64,000 bases of DNA from Linanthus parryae. Taxonomy: Eukaryota > Streptophyta > Magnoliopsida > Ericales > Polemoniaceae. Positions 21,650-33,668 of the stretch are shown here, piece by piece. The translations under genes and the position numbers were made by a program. How positions within the stretch are numbered: position 1 is the first letter of the stretch; every line of letters starts with the position of its first letter. The notes beneath the pieces are model-generated. The model saw nothing but the letters and a program-made list of their open reading frames with translations. It was not told where the DNA came from and ran no database searches. The DNA lies in NCBI GenBank assembly GCA_023055425.1, contig JALGPY010000003.1, positions 25,231,001 through 25,295,000 on the forward strand, given 5' to 3'.

Positions 21650-23200
21650 ATCTACAATGGTAGAACCACAAACTTATACAGAAGCTGTGAAGGACGAAAA
21701 GTGGATTGCAGTTATGAAAACAAAGATTAAAGCCTTGGAGCAAATCAAAACTTGATCTTGACAAAGCTACTTGTTGGACATGACACACCAGGGGTGTGAG
21801 TGGGTGTATAAAATTAAGCTGATATTAGATGGTTGTGTGGAAAGGTACAAATCAAGACTTGTTTCAAAAGGCTACACTCAAACTGAAAGGATATACTACA
21901 CAGAAACCTTTTCACCTGTTGCAAAGTTGCCTACTTTTAAATGTGTCTTGGCTTTAGCAACTCTAAAAGCATGGTACATGATTCAACTTGATGTTAACAA
22001 TGCATTTATGCATGGTGAGCTTAAGGAATAAGTGTACATGGGATCTACCTGAAGGATATAAGGAAGAATTGATAGATGAAGGGTTGGTTTGCAAATTGGA
22101 GAAGTCTCTCTATGGTTTGAAGCAAGCATCAAGGATGTGGTACAGTAAGTTTTCTAACACATTACTTATTCTTGGTTTCACTCAATGAAAAACATATTAC
22201 ACTTTATTCACTAAGAGATTAGAGGAGCATTTTGTCTTGTTACTAGTGTATGTCGATGACATTGTGATAGCTGGGAGTAATATCCATGTGATTAATGCAC
22301 TTAAGAACTCATTGAATCACAAGTTTCAGCTCAAGGATCTTGGTGAGTTGAGAAACTTTCTTGGCTTTGAAGTTGCAAGAAATTAAAGTGGTATCTCTCT
22401 TTGTCAAAATAAATTTTCTATTGACATACTCAAGGAAACACAATATATGGACTGCAAAACCAGCTTCCATCCCAATGGAACCAACAATCAAGCTGCAAAG
22501 AGGATCAGGTGATGCCCTAAAAGCAGCAGAAGTTGTTAATTACTGAACAATTGTTGGAAAACTTCTGTATCTATGTCATACGAGACCATACATGTGTTTT
22601 TCAGTTCATAAGCTCAGTCAATATGTGTCACAACCCACAAGTTCCCACATGAAGGTTGTGCACCAGGTATTAAGGTATCAAAGATCTAATCCAGGTCAGG
22701 GATTGTTCTACCCATCTACAAACAGTTCCGAACTTCATGCATATACAGATGCTGATTGGGCAGGAGGTTTGGACACAAGAAGAAGTACAAGTGGATATCT
22801 GATTTACATTGGTCAATCTTCGGTGTCTTGGAGATCAAAGAAGCAAAGTGTTGTGGCCAAGAGCTCAGCAGAATCAGAGTATAGAAACCTTTTAGCCACA
22901 TCAAGTGAGGTACAATGGTTTCTGTATTTGATCAAGGATTTGCATTGTGATTTTCCCTATATCCCTATCATATGTTGTGACATTGCATCAGCCATTCAGA
23001 CGGCAGAAAATTCCATTTTTTCATGACAAAACAAAACATATTGAGGTTGATTTCCATGTAGTGAGAGATATGGTGCAGGACAAGATCATTAGTCTACAGT
23101 TTGTGCCTTATACACATTAGTTAACAGAGTTGCTAACCAAGGCTCTTCCATCAACTGTTTTTCACTTCCTATTATCCAAGTTGGTAGTTTTGTCCCTGCA
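21650..23200 (+). pseudogene. Copia A reverse transcriptase and RNase H
   Basis: Fragments in several frames give [58 protein letters not shown], then LLVYVDDIVIAGSN with YVDD at about 22248-22259. RNase H follows as AYTDADWAGG, RRSTSGYLIYIG, AKSSAESEYRNL and HIEVDFHVVRD. Stops near 22029, 22186, 22384 and 22544 and several shifts make it non-functional. Confidence 0.78.
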
Positions 23201-23220
23201 CTCCACAACTTGAGGGAGGG

Positions 23221-23634
23221 TATTAGAAATGGAAGTGAAATTATCCTTACTGTCAGGACTGAATTGCAATGGTTTCAAAAATGATGACATGGACTAAGGG
23301 TTTTTAGTAGCCTTTGGATCTTTGGATAGAAGCTTCAGTGGCCGTGGAATAAAGCTTTACATTATGTTTAGAATTTTTCTTATTATTATTATCAAGCGAT
23401 GTCGTTCCTTTTATTAGCCACACAGTTGACAATTTTGACAGTCAACAGATGATGTGGCATAATCTGATTGGCTGTCATTACTCAGTTGTGATAGGTCGTT
23501 GATTTCTTTCCTTATTTGCACTTACCTCCCCGCCAGTTAGGTGGAGGATGGAGAAGAGAACTATTTTGGCTTCTCTCTAGTTTCTTGTATTCTAATATAG
23601 AGGCAAGATCTAATTAATGTGAACCTCTTTTACA
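23221..23634 (+). repeat. Probable 3' LTR of copia A
   Basis: It starts directly after the purine tract with TATTAGAAATGG (TG to TA at the terminus). The end at TTTTACA (23634) is a guess from the CA rule. No partner LTR is in the window. Confidence 0.5.
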
Positions 23635-24176
23635 ATTGATTACGTTCAAAACAGAACATTTATTTTATAATAATACCTCTCGGTTCTTTAAAATAATTTA
23701 AAGAATCAGCAGGATAGTCTGATTTGGCTGGTAAACAAATAATATAGTTATGCATAATAAAAACACACTCTCCCAAAAGGGGAGTACATAACTGACTAAT
23801 CACGACCCTTATGTATATTGGACTGTACAAGTGATGTGCCAAAGCTCAGTGCATAAGAGTAATAACTTGTTGGCTATCATCACATGCACATAGACTCTTT
23901 TTATTATTATTAGGAACTAATTTAGTTTCTGACAGTGTTACAACATTTACAAAAGAAGAAAAATAATAACATCCCCAACTTTAGCAAAGAAAAACAAATT
24001 TATAAACATGGTACAGGCATAAACGGTGGTTCCTAACCTCAAGAAGAGAAGATTCTTTATGACTTGTCCTAAAAGTATGGCGGCAGTGTGAGCTAAACCG
24101 CAACGATGCAGGAAGCTTTCTTTCGGCGCTCTTTTTATTGAATGCAGTTGGAATATTACCTTTGTGCTGATAACGT
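23635..24176. other. Unassigned decayed sequence
   Basis: AT-rich, no convincing gene. Short open frames on the minus strand (23947-24247) have no motif I recognise. At 24165-24176, GTGCTGATAACG resembles a degraded reverse-complement Met primer site. Confidence 0.4.
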
Positions 24177-24540
24177 GTTGAAAATAAGGGAAGTAATTGA
24201 GAGACAATAAGGAGGATCTTATTGATGTATATAGAATAGTCTCCCACCCTACACTAGATATTAGGGTGGGCTCATGGGCTAACGGTAAACATTAAACATG
24301 GGCTACCCACTATGGTGGATATTCACCATAAGCCCAAATACAAGTTTCATAATAGTTTCTTTAAAAAAATGAGTTATTACATCTCCCATTGCACACATTG
24401 ATACATTGGTAACAAGTTCCTTAAAGAAAGGAATGTTATATTTGTGGAGAATCTAAATCTTTTCATTTGAGATTCGTGTCTTGATCTCTTGAAATTCATG
24501 TGCAACCGCAAGACATATGATACTCTTCACTTCGCAAAGA
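24177..24540 (-). repeat. Possible degraded LTR fragment
   Basis: It begins TGTTGAAAATAAGG directly after the degraded primer-site-like sequence, as a minus-strand copia 5' LTR would. The far end is not defined and there is no partner, so this is tentative. Confidence 0.3.
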
Positions 24541-25990
24541 TCACTCGTTGACACTTGTAAAAAAAAAAAGATTTGAATGTGCACCTTTCTCCCTCGAAGA
24601 AACATGACTCCCGAAATGAGGATATTTATCGGTCCATACCCTTACAAATCGATCCTTGAAATGTAACCATGTACTCCTTATATAACCCAAAATATTATCC
24701 TTCTCTTTGTATGAAAATTCAAAATTCTTCCACATTTCTTTATATGAAGTTTCGTCTTGATATGCTAACACTTGCTTCCATAAAGTTAGAAATAAATCAC
24801 AATCTTCTTGTGCTTCAAATGAGGACATGCAATGTGCCAATATATTTATATCAATGTGCCATACACACAAGAGTTTTGTTGTTGTAGAAAAATAACTTTC
24901 ATAGGATTCATAAGAGCCAATTCTCTATCGGAAACAATGACAGAAGGAATAACATTGGAACCCAATATCTTGCCAAACATCTTTAAATCCCAAACATAAT
25001 CTTGTTCCTCCTCTATCTTCAAAAAGGCAAAGCCGGATTAAAATGAAGTATTGAAGCTTGACACACCAATAATATATAGTAGCGGCATCTTGAATTTGTT
25101 GGTCTTGTAAGTGCAATCCATCACAAAAAAAGTTGAATAGTTTTTTGACAATTTAATACGCGGTGGATGTGCAAAGAACAAACGTGTCAAATGGCCTTCA
25201 GTATCATGCACGAAATGATAAATAAAATCACTTTCGCCTAGTTCTTCAAGTAGTGCTTGGATCGCATTACGTCCCGCTAAAGTATCTTTGAGAAATTTTG
25301 CTTTCATATTGTAGATAGTCCGTGAAACCGCTTGAATAAGTATTCTCCCCCACGATCCGATCATAGAGCCTTAATACTTTTGCCAAGTTGCTTCTCTACT
25401 TCATTCTTGAATTCTTTGAACTTTTCAAAGAATTCAGATTTGGCCTTCATAAGGTATACAAATCCATACCTACTAAAATCATCAGTAAATGTAATGAAAT
25501 AAAGATAACCACCTCTGACAGGCGTGACAAATGGCCCACATACATCAAGATTAGAATTTTTTTCCTCAATGAAGAAATAATTTGACGTGGAGGAATACCG
25601 GATCTTGTAAGCTCCTCCACACTCTTTATCTCTTCTTTTGACAAATGACGGCAAGAGGAGTCTCCGGACATATCACTTGATGGCTCATGATTATGCGAGA
25701 TATCTTTCACTTCGACTATCCACGACCCATCTTCTATTCTCTTACTTTTAATGAGAAAAGGACAATTTGTGAGGCAAGACGCCGTCTTCTTCTTTCTTTT
25801 CTCCATAGGAACATGCCAATTATTACGATAGCAACTACCTATTTTACAGCCAATATCGACATACTTATCTTTCCTTGAACCCTTAATAGATAATGCATAT
25901 CCTTGATTTTTAAAGATTCCTTTAAGTGAACTGATGAGAATGTCACGAGATTTATATTTTTGTCCAAGTTGCTCAACAAGCTTACCCTGT
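24541..25990 (-). pseudogene. MULE (Mutator-like) transposase pseudogene
   Basis: Reading the minus strand: KLVEQLGQKYKSRDILISSLKG, CYRNNWHVP, NCPFLIKSKR and VKDISHNHEPSSD form the FAR1-like N-terminal zinc-binding domain. VSRTIYNMKAKFLKDTLAG, LTRLFFAHPPRIKL, FVMDCTYKTNKFKMPLLYIIGVS, SVIVSDRELALMNP and CVWHIDINILAHC form the MULE transposase core; DCTYKTN and SDRE carry expected catalytic acids. It ends around FGSHVSSREKGAHS. A 210-bp copia integrase piece (25337-25546) interrupts it, and frames shift elsewhere. No terminal inverted repeats were recognised. It could also descend from a FAR1-related gene, but the nested decay argues for a transposon copy. Confidence 0.75.
25337..25546 (-). repeat. 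Copia integrase fragment inside the MULE gene
   Basis: The minus strand encodes DVCGPFVTPVRGGYLYFITFTDDFSRYGFVYLMKAKS...KSIKAL then a stop and SDRGGEYL. It is close to element D at about 59480-59690. MULE sequence continues on both sides (…NSNL before, QAVSRTIYN after). No LTR ends or target-site repeat of 5 bp accompany it. Confidence 0.8.
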
Positions 25991-26199
25991 TCCCGTCACT
26001 TTCTTCTTGTAGAACTTGGACACTTGAATCCTCATTAGCATTAACACTCTTCGTTGCTCATTTTTCGTTTTTCAAATCTGTATAAAAATATTGTGACATA
26101 AACAATCAAAAAATGGTAGAACTTCAAAAATAAAATAAACAATAATTAAGCTTAGACAATTAACTTTCCTAAAATTATCAAGAATTAATTATGAGTAAC

Positions 26200-26452
26200 C
26201 AAACATTTTTCATAGAAGTATTTTCTTTATTAATTGATAATGATGAAGAATACATCTTGCTTAAATAGATAAATTAACCTAACCCTTGGCCTAATCTACG
26301 AGTCGGACTAATCATTAAATAAATAACATAATTGAATAACTAACAGATTAATTAACTAATAACTAAATAACTGGATAATGTGGATACGGTGACCCGTATC
26401 ATCTCCCCCACGCTTGAAAACAACATTGTCATCAAGGTGATGATGTGGATAA
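26200..26452 (-). mobile_element. Gypsy LTR fragment with pol end and purine tract
   Basis: On the minus strand a short coding tail DDNVVFKRGG leads into GCGTGGGGGA, a purine tract, then TGATACGGG (26401) as LTR start. The LTR part has a TTTAAG box near 26260 and AATAAAG near 26224. The C-terminal pol tail with a following GGG tract is typical of chromovirus-like gypsy elements. Everything upstream of the tail is missing at about 26453. Confidence 0.5.
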
Positions 26453-27372
26453 TTTATTTCCGTGATTAAGCCCGATGTTTACCTAGATCAAATTGACTGT
26501 GAGCGAGCTATAGAAAGTCACTTTGTAGTACCAAATCAGCCCAAAACAATAACGGAATTAGGCCAATATTGGGCACTAGAACCAAAGCTTAGGCCCAAAG
26601 AAGGTTTAGAGGCCCCAATAAGAATTTTCAGCCCAACTAGAAGAATCAGCCCACATTGTGGGTTTGACCCAAATGGGGTTTGACCCCTACCTTCTTCTTA
26701 CAGAAGAACAAACGCAGGAGGAACTAGTTTCCTCGAAGGCTCTCGGTGGCGGCTATGGCTGCGGTTGAAACCGACCGGACAGCCGAAGTACGCGCCGAAG
26801 AAAGAAGCGGCTGGAATCGGTTAAGAGGATGGTGGAGTTGAAGGCCACGGAGGCAGTGATTTCAACGTCGGTAAGTGGGCGAACGCAGCTTGTAGTGCCG
26901 GATCGGGCGGCGGCTGTGCGAATCTCGGCAGAGGTATTAGCGGAGTAGCAAGGAGGTGCGCTCCTGATGCTGGTTCGATCGGATTCGCCGGATTCTCCGA
27001 CTTCTCCGACTGCTGCTGCGAGTATTGATCCGGCGTCGGTGGTTGTTGTTCTTGCTCGTTGGTTGTCGGGGTTGGCTGGAGCGACGGAAATTCGGTGGTC
27101 TTTCTGATGGCTTCGGGAAAGTCGAACTGCTGGGGGATTTTGTGGGATATGTTGGTGTATGTTGCTGCTACTTCGTGGGTGTAGTGGGGGGCTTTGGAGA
27201 GGGTTGGTGAGGGGATGGTAGGTGGGGGTGATGATCAGTAATAATCATCACAATGATTGGATAAAACAGGGGTTGGATGATGATGATTGTGGTGGAGTTA
27301 TTGCAACGGCCAAGAAGAGGACGCATCGTTGATTGCTTCGGTGTTTTGGTGTTCTTGAGGCGGTTGCTTGGT
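26453..27372. other. Unassigned block with GC-rich centre
   Basis: About 26690-27200 is clearly richer in G+C than its surroundings and has CG-rich codons on the plus strand, such as MAAVETDRTAEVRAEERSGWN near 26755, before a stop. It could be a retroelement gag leader or a captured genic fragment. I recognise no domain. Confidence 0.35.
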
Positions 27373-28256
27373 TTATTTAATTAATCATATTAATTAATTC
27401 CCAAGTCGGGTTTAATCCATAGGGAGTGTGACCTCATAGGTTTCTACTTAGTTGGTAGTAACAATTACTAACATATAGTGGTGTCTAGCAACACATCTAT
27501 GTCACCCAACTAATAGAAATCGTCAGTAATCCGACAAACCTTGTGACCAATGTTACCGTATTGTATTATCCCTTTGTCTCCATATCCGGATTAAACACGG
27601 GACATACAAGTCACACTCGTATATCCAATCCATACTTTCTCGATCCTGGGAATAGTCTTATCCATGCAGATAACATCAATATCCGATATTGATTTATCAT
27701 AGTCTGGCCAGAGATTCTATAAGCACTAACCCTCGATTGGCCGCGGATATTTACTCCCGTTATGTGGGAGGGACAAATCCGCTGTACATCACTACCATCT
27801 CTAAGCTTTCTTCCTATCACGCCCGATAACAACCTTTATAGTTACCCGGTTAAGGCGCAATGTTTGATAATATCAAATCATGATATTTCACAACTAGAGT
27901 ATCAATTGACTTCAAGTCTAACGACCACAATACTATTGTCACTACGAGAAGCGCTTGTGACTTTACATAACTTGTACGTAGCCTTCTCGTGGTGGGTCAT
28001 TCCAGTATGCCATTATCCCTGATGCATACCCATGTGCTAGATTTGATATCTCCATATAAATCTACCACATACTAGTCTCGATGCAATACAGTTGTCCTAT
28101 TAACTGTAGTAATCGACTAGGGATATTTAAGAATATAACATTTATATTCTAAGGACTTCATTCATGTTAACATATCTCCATATCGATAACATAATGAATA
28201 GTAAGTCCACATAATTGTCATGATAAATTGATTGCCTCCAGGGAACAATTCCAACA
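27373..28256 (-). repeat. Left (3') LTR of old copia element B, truncated
   Basis: It matches about 41397-42275 of the right LTR and ends CAATTCCAACA followed by GTCTCCCACTTGC, the reverse of the family purine tract. The outer part, about 525 bp, is missing, so no target-site repeat is available on this side. Confidence 0.8.
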
Positions 28257-29769
28257 GTCTCCCACTTGCACGAGACTCAATCTGGTGCATCATATGCCCA
28301 TTGATCTAGTGCAGCCCTCACGCTTACGTTGTGCAATGTAATAGAGACATATGCTGGTACTTTGCATAAATTCACATCTCCCCTATCGACAATCGAATGA
28401 GATAGAATATTTTGACTATGTGCATTTGATCCAGCAATATACTCAGTCATCTGTGTTAGAATCGGCCACTGAATCTTGCTTGGAACCTTTCCAGCTCACA
28501 GTCTCTTCCATTAAGGCAAAACACAAAACTTGACTATAATTCGAAATCGTCTTTATCAGGTTGGAAGTTTGCATCCCAGTAACCTCTTACAGTGAACTCT
28601 TCCTATCCTCCATATATCAAGAATTCATCCTTAGTGCTTCTTAAGTACGTTTGGACATTCTTGATAATTATCGAGTGACCATCACCCGAATTCGACTGGT
28701 ATCTTTATGTCATACTATATGACAGTTTAGCCCTATTACATAACATGGCGTATCCCGTGAATCTTATTCATATGATCCTTCAATGTAATTGGAAGGACAA
28801 TTACCCTTCGAAAGACTAAGTGGCATAGAATCCATATTCTTTCATGTTGAACCGTTTCAACACCTTGTCATTATATGTGCTTTGACTTAAGCCGAACAAC
28901 TATCTTGATCAATCTCCATTGATCTTTATATGTTGCCTACCCTAAGTCTTTCATTGAAAATCAATTCCCTAGCCAACCTTTACAAGATTGCAGAGTAGGT
29001 AGATCATTCCCAATGATTACTATGTCTCCACATACAAGACCAGAAATATAACTATGCTCCCACTAACCTTCTTGTAAACACACGCTTCATCTTCATTCTT
29101 TATGTAACCAAACTATTTGGCCGCATCAATGAATCGAAGATTCCAACTCCAAAATCTTGCTTTGATCCATAAATGGATCATTTCAACTTACAAATATTTT
29201 GAGCACGCTCTAGATCAAAAAACCCTTTAGGTGTGTCATACACATCAAGGAGACTTATATATCCATCAGTCAAATTGTGCAAGATACAATAGAAGCAATA
29301 TGCGAATGGATTTAAGTATCGCAACTGGGGAAAAAGTTTCATCATAGTCTATACTATGAACTTGCTGAAACCTTTAGCCACCACTCGTCCCTTAAATGTA
29401 ATCTCATTACCATCCATGTTGGTTTCCTAATAACCCACTTGCACCCTATGGGTCTTACCCTTTCAGGTGGTTCCACCAAAGTTCATACTTTGTTGGTATA
29501 CATGGATTTCATTACGTATCTCATGGCTCCCAACCATTACTGAGATTCTGGCCCACTCGTGGCCACCTCATAGGCTGTAGGCTCATCTCCATGACCAATA
29601 TATCACCAGGTTATGAGAAATCCATATTTATCTAACCCTTGGACATATCCTACCTGACCTACGAGGTCCTTGTGTTACCTGAGCAGGTTGCTCTGCAACA
29701 CCTTGTGATCATGCTCATGTTCCATCAAAGGAGTGATGTGCTGATGTGGTTATTGAAATCCTTCAAGTT
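28257..29769 (-). pseudogene. Copia B RNase H, reverse transcriptase and linker remains
   Basis: No open frame longer than about 60 codons is left, but the nucleotide sequence follows element D 57211-59017 with deletions. The purine tract complement lies at 28257-28270, RNase H at about 28430-28700, and the reverse-transcriptase active-site region near 29020-29050. Confidence 0.7.
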
Positions 29770-29774
29770 CTACT

Positions 29775-31086
29775 TGTTGGAATAGATACCCTAGAGGCAA
29801 TCTAATATTTAGTATGAAAATTTTTATTGGCTAGAATATTAATTTATTATATATTGTGATATGCAGATATCAAGTCTAACACATGGGTATGCATTAGGAG
29901 TAATGGCATACTAAATTGGCCCACAACGAGAAGGATACATTAGATTATATTAAGTCACAATCGCTTCTCGTAATGCTAATATAATTGCAATCCTTAGACT
30001 TGAAGTCACTAGATACTCTAGTTTTGAAATATCGTGCTTTGATGTTATCAAACGTTACACCGTAACTGGATAATCATAAAGATAGCTATCGGGCATGATA
30101 GGAAGGAAGCTTAGAGATCGTTGTGATGTAGATAGGATTTATCCCTCCCACATAATGGGAGTAAATATCCACGGCCACTCGAGGGATGAGGCTTATTGAA
30201 TGTCTGGCAAGACTCAGATAAATCAATATGGAGATATTGATGTTATCTGCTTTCATAAGCATATTCCCATGATCGAGGAACTATGGATTGGATATACGAG
30301 TGTGACTATTTATGTCTCGTGTCCAATCCGGATATGGAGACAAAGGGATAGTGCAATATGAGATATTGGGCACAAGAGGTTTGTCGGGATCACTGACTAT
30401 TTCTATTAGTTGGGTGGCATGGATGTGTTGCCAGACACCGCTCCATGTTAGTAATAAGTTACTACCAACTAAGTCAAAACCTATGGGGTCACACGTAAAA
30501 TAGATTAGAAATAGATTTTGGATTAATTAATATGATTAATTAATAAGAAGGATCATTGTGCAACACCTTACAAAATTAGTGAGACTAATATGTAAGGAAG
30601 GAACTAATCCAAGTTCATGTAGAACTAGGAAGGACCTTTATGTAGTTAACAAGGGATAGTTAGACTATATAAAGGAGGCTATAGCTTCCTTTACACATAA
30701 TGTTATTATACATCACACAAGAGAGTGGGAGAGAGCAAAAGAGAGAGCAAGAGACAAGCTAGGGCCGAAACCCTAGCCCGTCCCCTACCCGTCGGCGCCA
30801 AAGAGGAGGGCCGAACTCCTCTTTTGTCCCTCGTTGCTTGATTCCTTCTTCCCTCTTCCTCCGGTCCAAGCTAGAACTTGAGAAGGAAGAATCTAGATCT
30901 CACCTCTAGACGTGGATCAATCGTAGAGACGAGGAAATCATTCTTCGTGTGATCTCTCAAACCAAAAAGGTACACAATTACTATGTCCCTTATCATGTTA
31001 TGATGTCTCTTCCTGTGATCCTTGGTGGGCTTTGAGTAGGATTAAATTTTGTTTTTCCGCTGCGTTACCTACGTCAAAACCCAACA
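29775..31086 (+). repeat. 5' LTR of the nested copia
   Basis: 1,312 bp, 113 bp shorter than the 3' LTR. The missing part maps to about 29858-29863, between two TGATAT direct repeats still present in the 3' copy. A CTATATAAAGG box lies near 30665. Confidence 0.93.
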
Positions 31087-32663
31087 GTGGTATCAGAGCC
31101 ACAGGTCGTAGAGCATAACATGATTTTATGTGTTACGATTTCAGTTTATACACCGTACTATTGTTATTACGCAAAAACTGAAAATAATTAGCATAGTAGA
31201 TGCAAATTGAATTTGATTCAGCATAAACAAGATCTAATTTAACATTGGATGTTAGAATCCGTGAGTTTAATCACATATGATGTGAATTATTGGATTCTTG
31301 AAAATTTTGGGTTCATGGGCACATAGTTGAAAATGAATTTTCAATTACGGAAACAATTTTATGGAAATATCCATAAAGGAAACAACCATGCTTGGGCAAC
31401 AAGGAAGAAGGGAAGGAGTCTAGGGCCAAAAGTCTAGCCGTCCGCCCCCTTCCTTGCGCGCCAAGCAAAGGCCGCGGGTCACATGGGGCGGCCGGCCTTG
31501 GGCCGGGCCCACGTGGCGGGCGGCGGTCCTTGGGGTTCGGCCTAGGCTTAGGTTGGACCCCTTGGACCGTTGTACCCCTAATTACCCAATTTAATTAAAA
31601 TTTAACAAGCGCGTTAAAATTGGTTTTAACTGTATTATGTGCTTTGCTGCATGGTGGATGGATATGGCCTAGGTTGTGGATGTTTATTGCTTTGTGGTTT
31701 GGTTAACGGCCTGCGAGCTGATCAAATTAATATTATAATTAATTAGGTTTTACGGCCTGCGAGTCGTCTTTTCTCCTCGACATGTCAGGATTTTATTATT
31801 TATTTATTCTAGATGTTAGGCTAGAATTAGAAATATTTAGATGATAGCCAAGAGCATGGAGAAGAAGACCGGAGATCCAAAGAAGCCAAAAGACAAAGAA
31901 GACACCCCCTAGGTGCGCGGGTATGGTGGAGCACATGGAGATGAGCTTATCACTTCATGGCAATTAGATATTATCATTGGATTGATATTATCTTAGTCTA
32001 GGGGCCATATCCATGCCACGTTTTTTTTTATTTTGTGGATGTTACTTTTTTATGTCTTGTTAATTATTTTTGTGTGTATGGCGATACTAGCAAATCATTA
32101 ACAAGATAATAATAAGCAAGAATGGTCTTTTATTGTGGATTGCCCAATCCAAATAAGTAGATCATGTTGATTAGATCAACCAAACAAATTAAGAAAAATT
32201 AAATCCCTCAATTAAATATTGTGTTTTGCCTTCTCTTGCCAAAACACCCTTCATGATCAAGGTTTGTTAAAAGTAGGGCTTGTCAAAGCAAGTCAATTTT
32301 AATTTAGCATGATGTGTTGAGGACGACACAAGATAGTAATGTGTGTATGTTGATGCAAGAGGTTGGACGCAACTGGGTAAGACTCAATTGGATTGATGAG
32401 CCTAGAGGCATGACAATTAGGCGTTATCCATGGGATAAAGAATAAAGAGTTATTCACCTAATTGGACCAAGAGTTGCATGGGATGCAATTAGAATGGTTC
32501 CTACCTAAATAACCTATTCTTGGGTGACTTGCCAAAGCAAGATCAAGAAGAAGTGAAAAAGGGATCTTGGACCTACTAGAAAATATAATGATATTTTCCG
32601 CATTAATGGTGAGGGCTATTAATCCGAGAAAAATAGTGGGAGCTATATTTGATGATCTAGCCA
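31087..32663 (+). other. Nested copia 5' untranslated leader
   Basis: Primer site at 31088-31100, then about 1.6 kb without coding potential. A GC-rich patch at 31430-31560 has a counterpart in element D near 62380-62540, so it belongs to the family. TTTTGTAG just before the gag start resembles a splice acceptor. Confidence 0.7.
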
Positions 32664-32729
32664 TTGTTGAATATAGTTAAATTGTTCAAAATACTAAAAT
32701 TGCACATTTCTCGTTTTGTAGAATTCGAA

Positions 32730-33668
32730 ATGGCAAACAACAACGCATCGACTTCATCCCTACGATCTGTCCTTGAGAAGGATAAACTGTCTGGAACAAA
32801 TTTCCTTGACTGGTACAGAAACTTAAAGATTGTCCTTAAGCAAGAAAATAAGTTGAACGTCTTGTACACTCCAATTCCAGCCCCACCACAAGATGAGTCT
32901 GTTCTAGCGGATGTGAGGGAAGGTCAGAAACATATTGATGATTCTAATGACGTGACTTGCCTCATGCTTTGCACCATGACTCCTGAGCTTCAGAAGCAGC
33001 ACAAGAATATGGAAGCCTATGATATGATCATAGAATTGAAACAATTATTTCAGGAACAGGCAAGGCATGAGCGCTATGAGGTGTCTAAAGAATTGTTCAA
33101 GAGTAGTCTTGCAGAGGGGAATCCAGTAGGGCCTCATGTGCTCCGAATGATCGGGTACATAGAGAACCTTGAGAGACTGGGTTCACTAGGCCAAGATTTG
33201 GCAACTGATCTTGTCTTGCAATCGTTGCCTGACAGTTATAATCAGTTCATTATGAACTATAATATGAACGAGATCAGTAAGACTCTGCCAGACTTGTTGA
33301 ACATGCTAAAGTCAGCGGAACAGAGCGTGAACAAAGGCAAGGGCAAGGCCATAATGATGGTGCATAGGAAGAAGGGCAAAGGATTTTCCTGTACTTCCAA
33401 AGGAAAGCGCAAGAAATTTGCGAAATCCAAGGAATCCCTAAATCCTAGTGGAGGCGTGGCTAAAGGTGAATGTCACTACTTCAGCCAGCCGGGTCACTGG
33501 AGGAGGAATTGCCCTAAATATCTGGAGGATAAGAAGCTTGGAATAGTGATTCGACCACCAGGTATTTATGTTATAGACGTCAATCTTTCTATTTCCTCAT
33601 CTTGGGTATTGGATACTTGGATGTGGTTCTCAGATTTTTCGAAATGTGCAGGATTTGAAAACAAGTAG
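32730..33668 (+). pseudogene. Nested copia gag and protease start
   Basis: The likely start is the ATG at 32730 (MANNNAST), matching MANNSSSS in element D; an upstream in-frame Met at 32664 is not conserved in role. Gag core motifs: LEKDKLSGTNFLDWYRNLKIVLKQE, CLMLCTMTPELQKQHKNM, LPDSYNQFIMNYNMNE. The zinc knuckle reads CHYFSQPGHWRRNC, with Phe in place of the second Cys. An extra T in the protease DTG codon region (33617-33618) shifts the frame, so the ORF ends at 33668. Confidence 0.85.

Larger units (their letters stand above)
19543..23634 (+). mobile_element. Copia element A, remainder after the SIRE insertion
   Basis: Element A resumes at the AAATT target copy with gag C-terminal sequence and runs through protease, integrase, reverse transcriptase and RNase H to a purine tract (TGAGGGAGGG, 23211-23220) and a probable 3' LTR (23221-23634). 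The domain order and motif spelling match element C at 53604-55734, so A and C are related. The 5' end is lost behind the gypsy element. Many stops and frameshifts are present, as expected for the oldest layer here. Confidence 0.82.

Noticed and set aside
25361..25654. Novel zinc-finger-integrase fusion protein
   Set aside because: The fusion frame stops at 25361 and the MULE frame differs on both sides of the insert.
24541..25990. Functional FAR1-type transcription factor
   Set aside because: Frames are shifted and a copia piece interrupts it; it sits among transposon debris.
31392..31598. GC-rich plus-strand frame
   Set aside because: Lies in the copia leader; the counterpart in element D (62336-62569) is not coding in the same frame.
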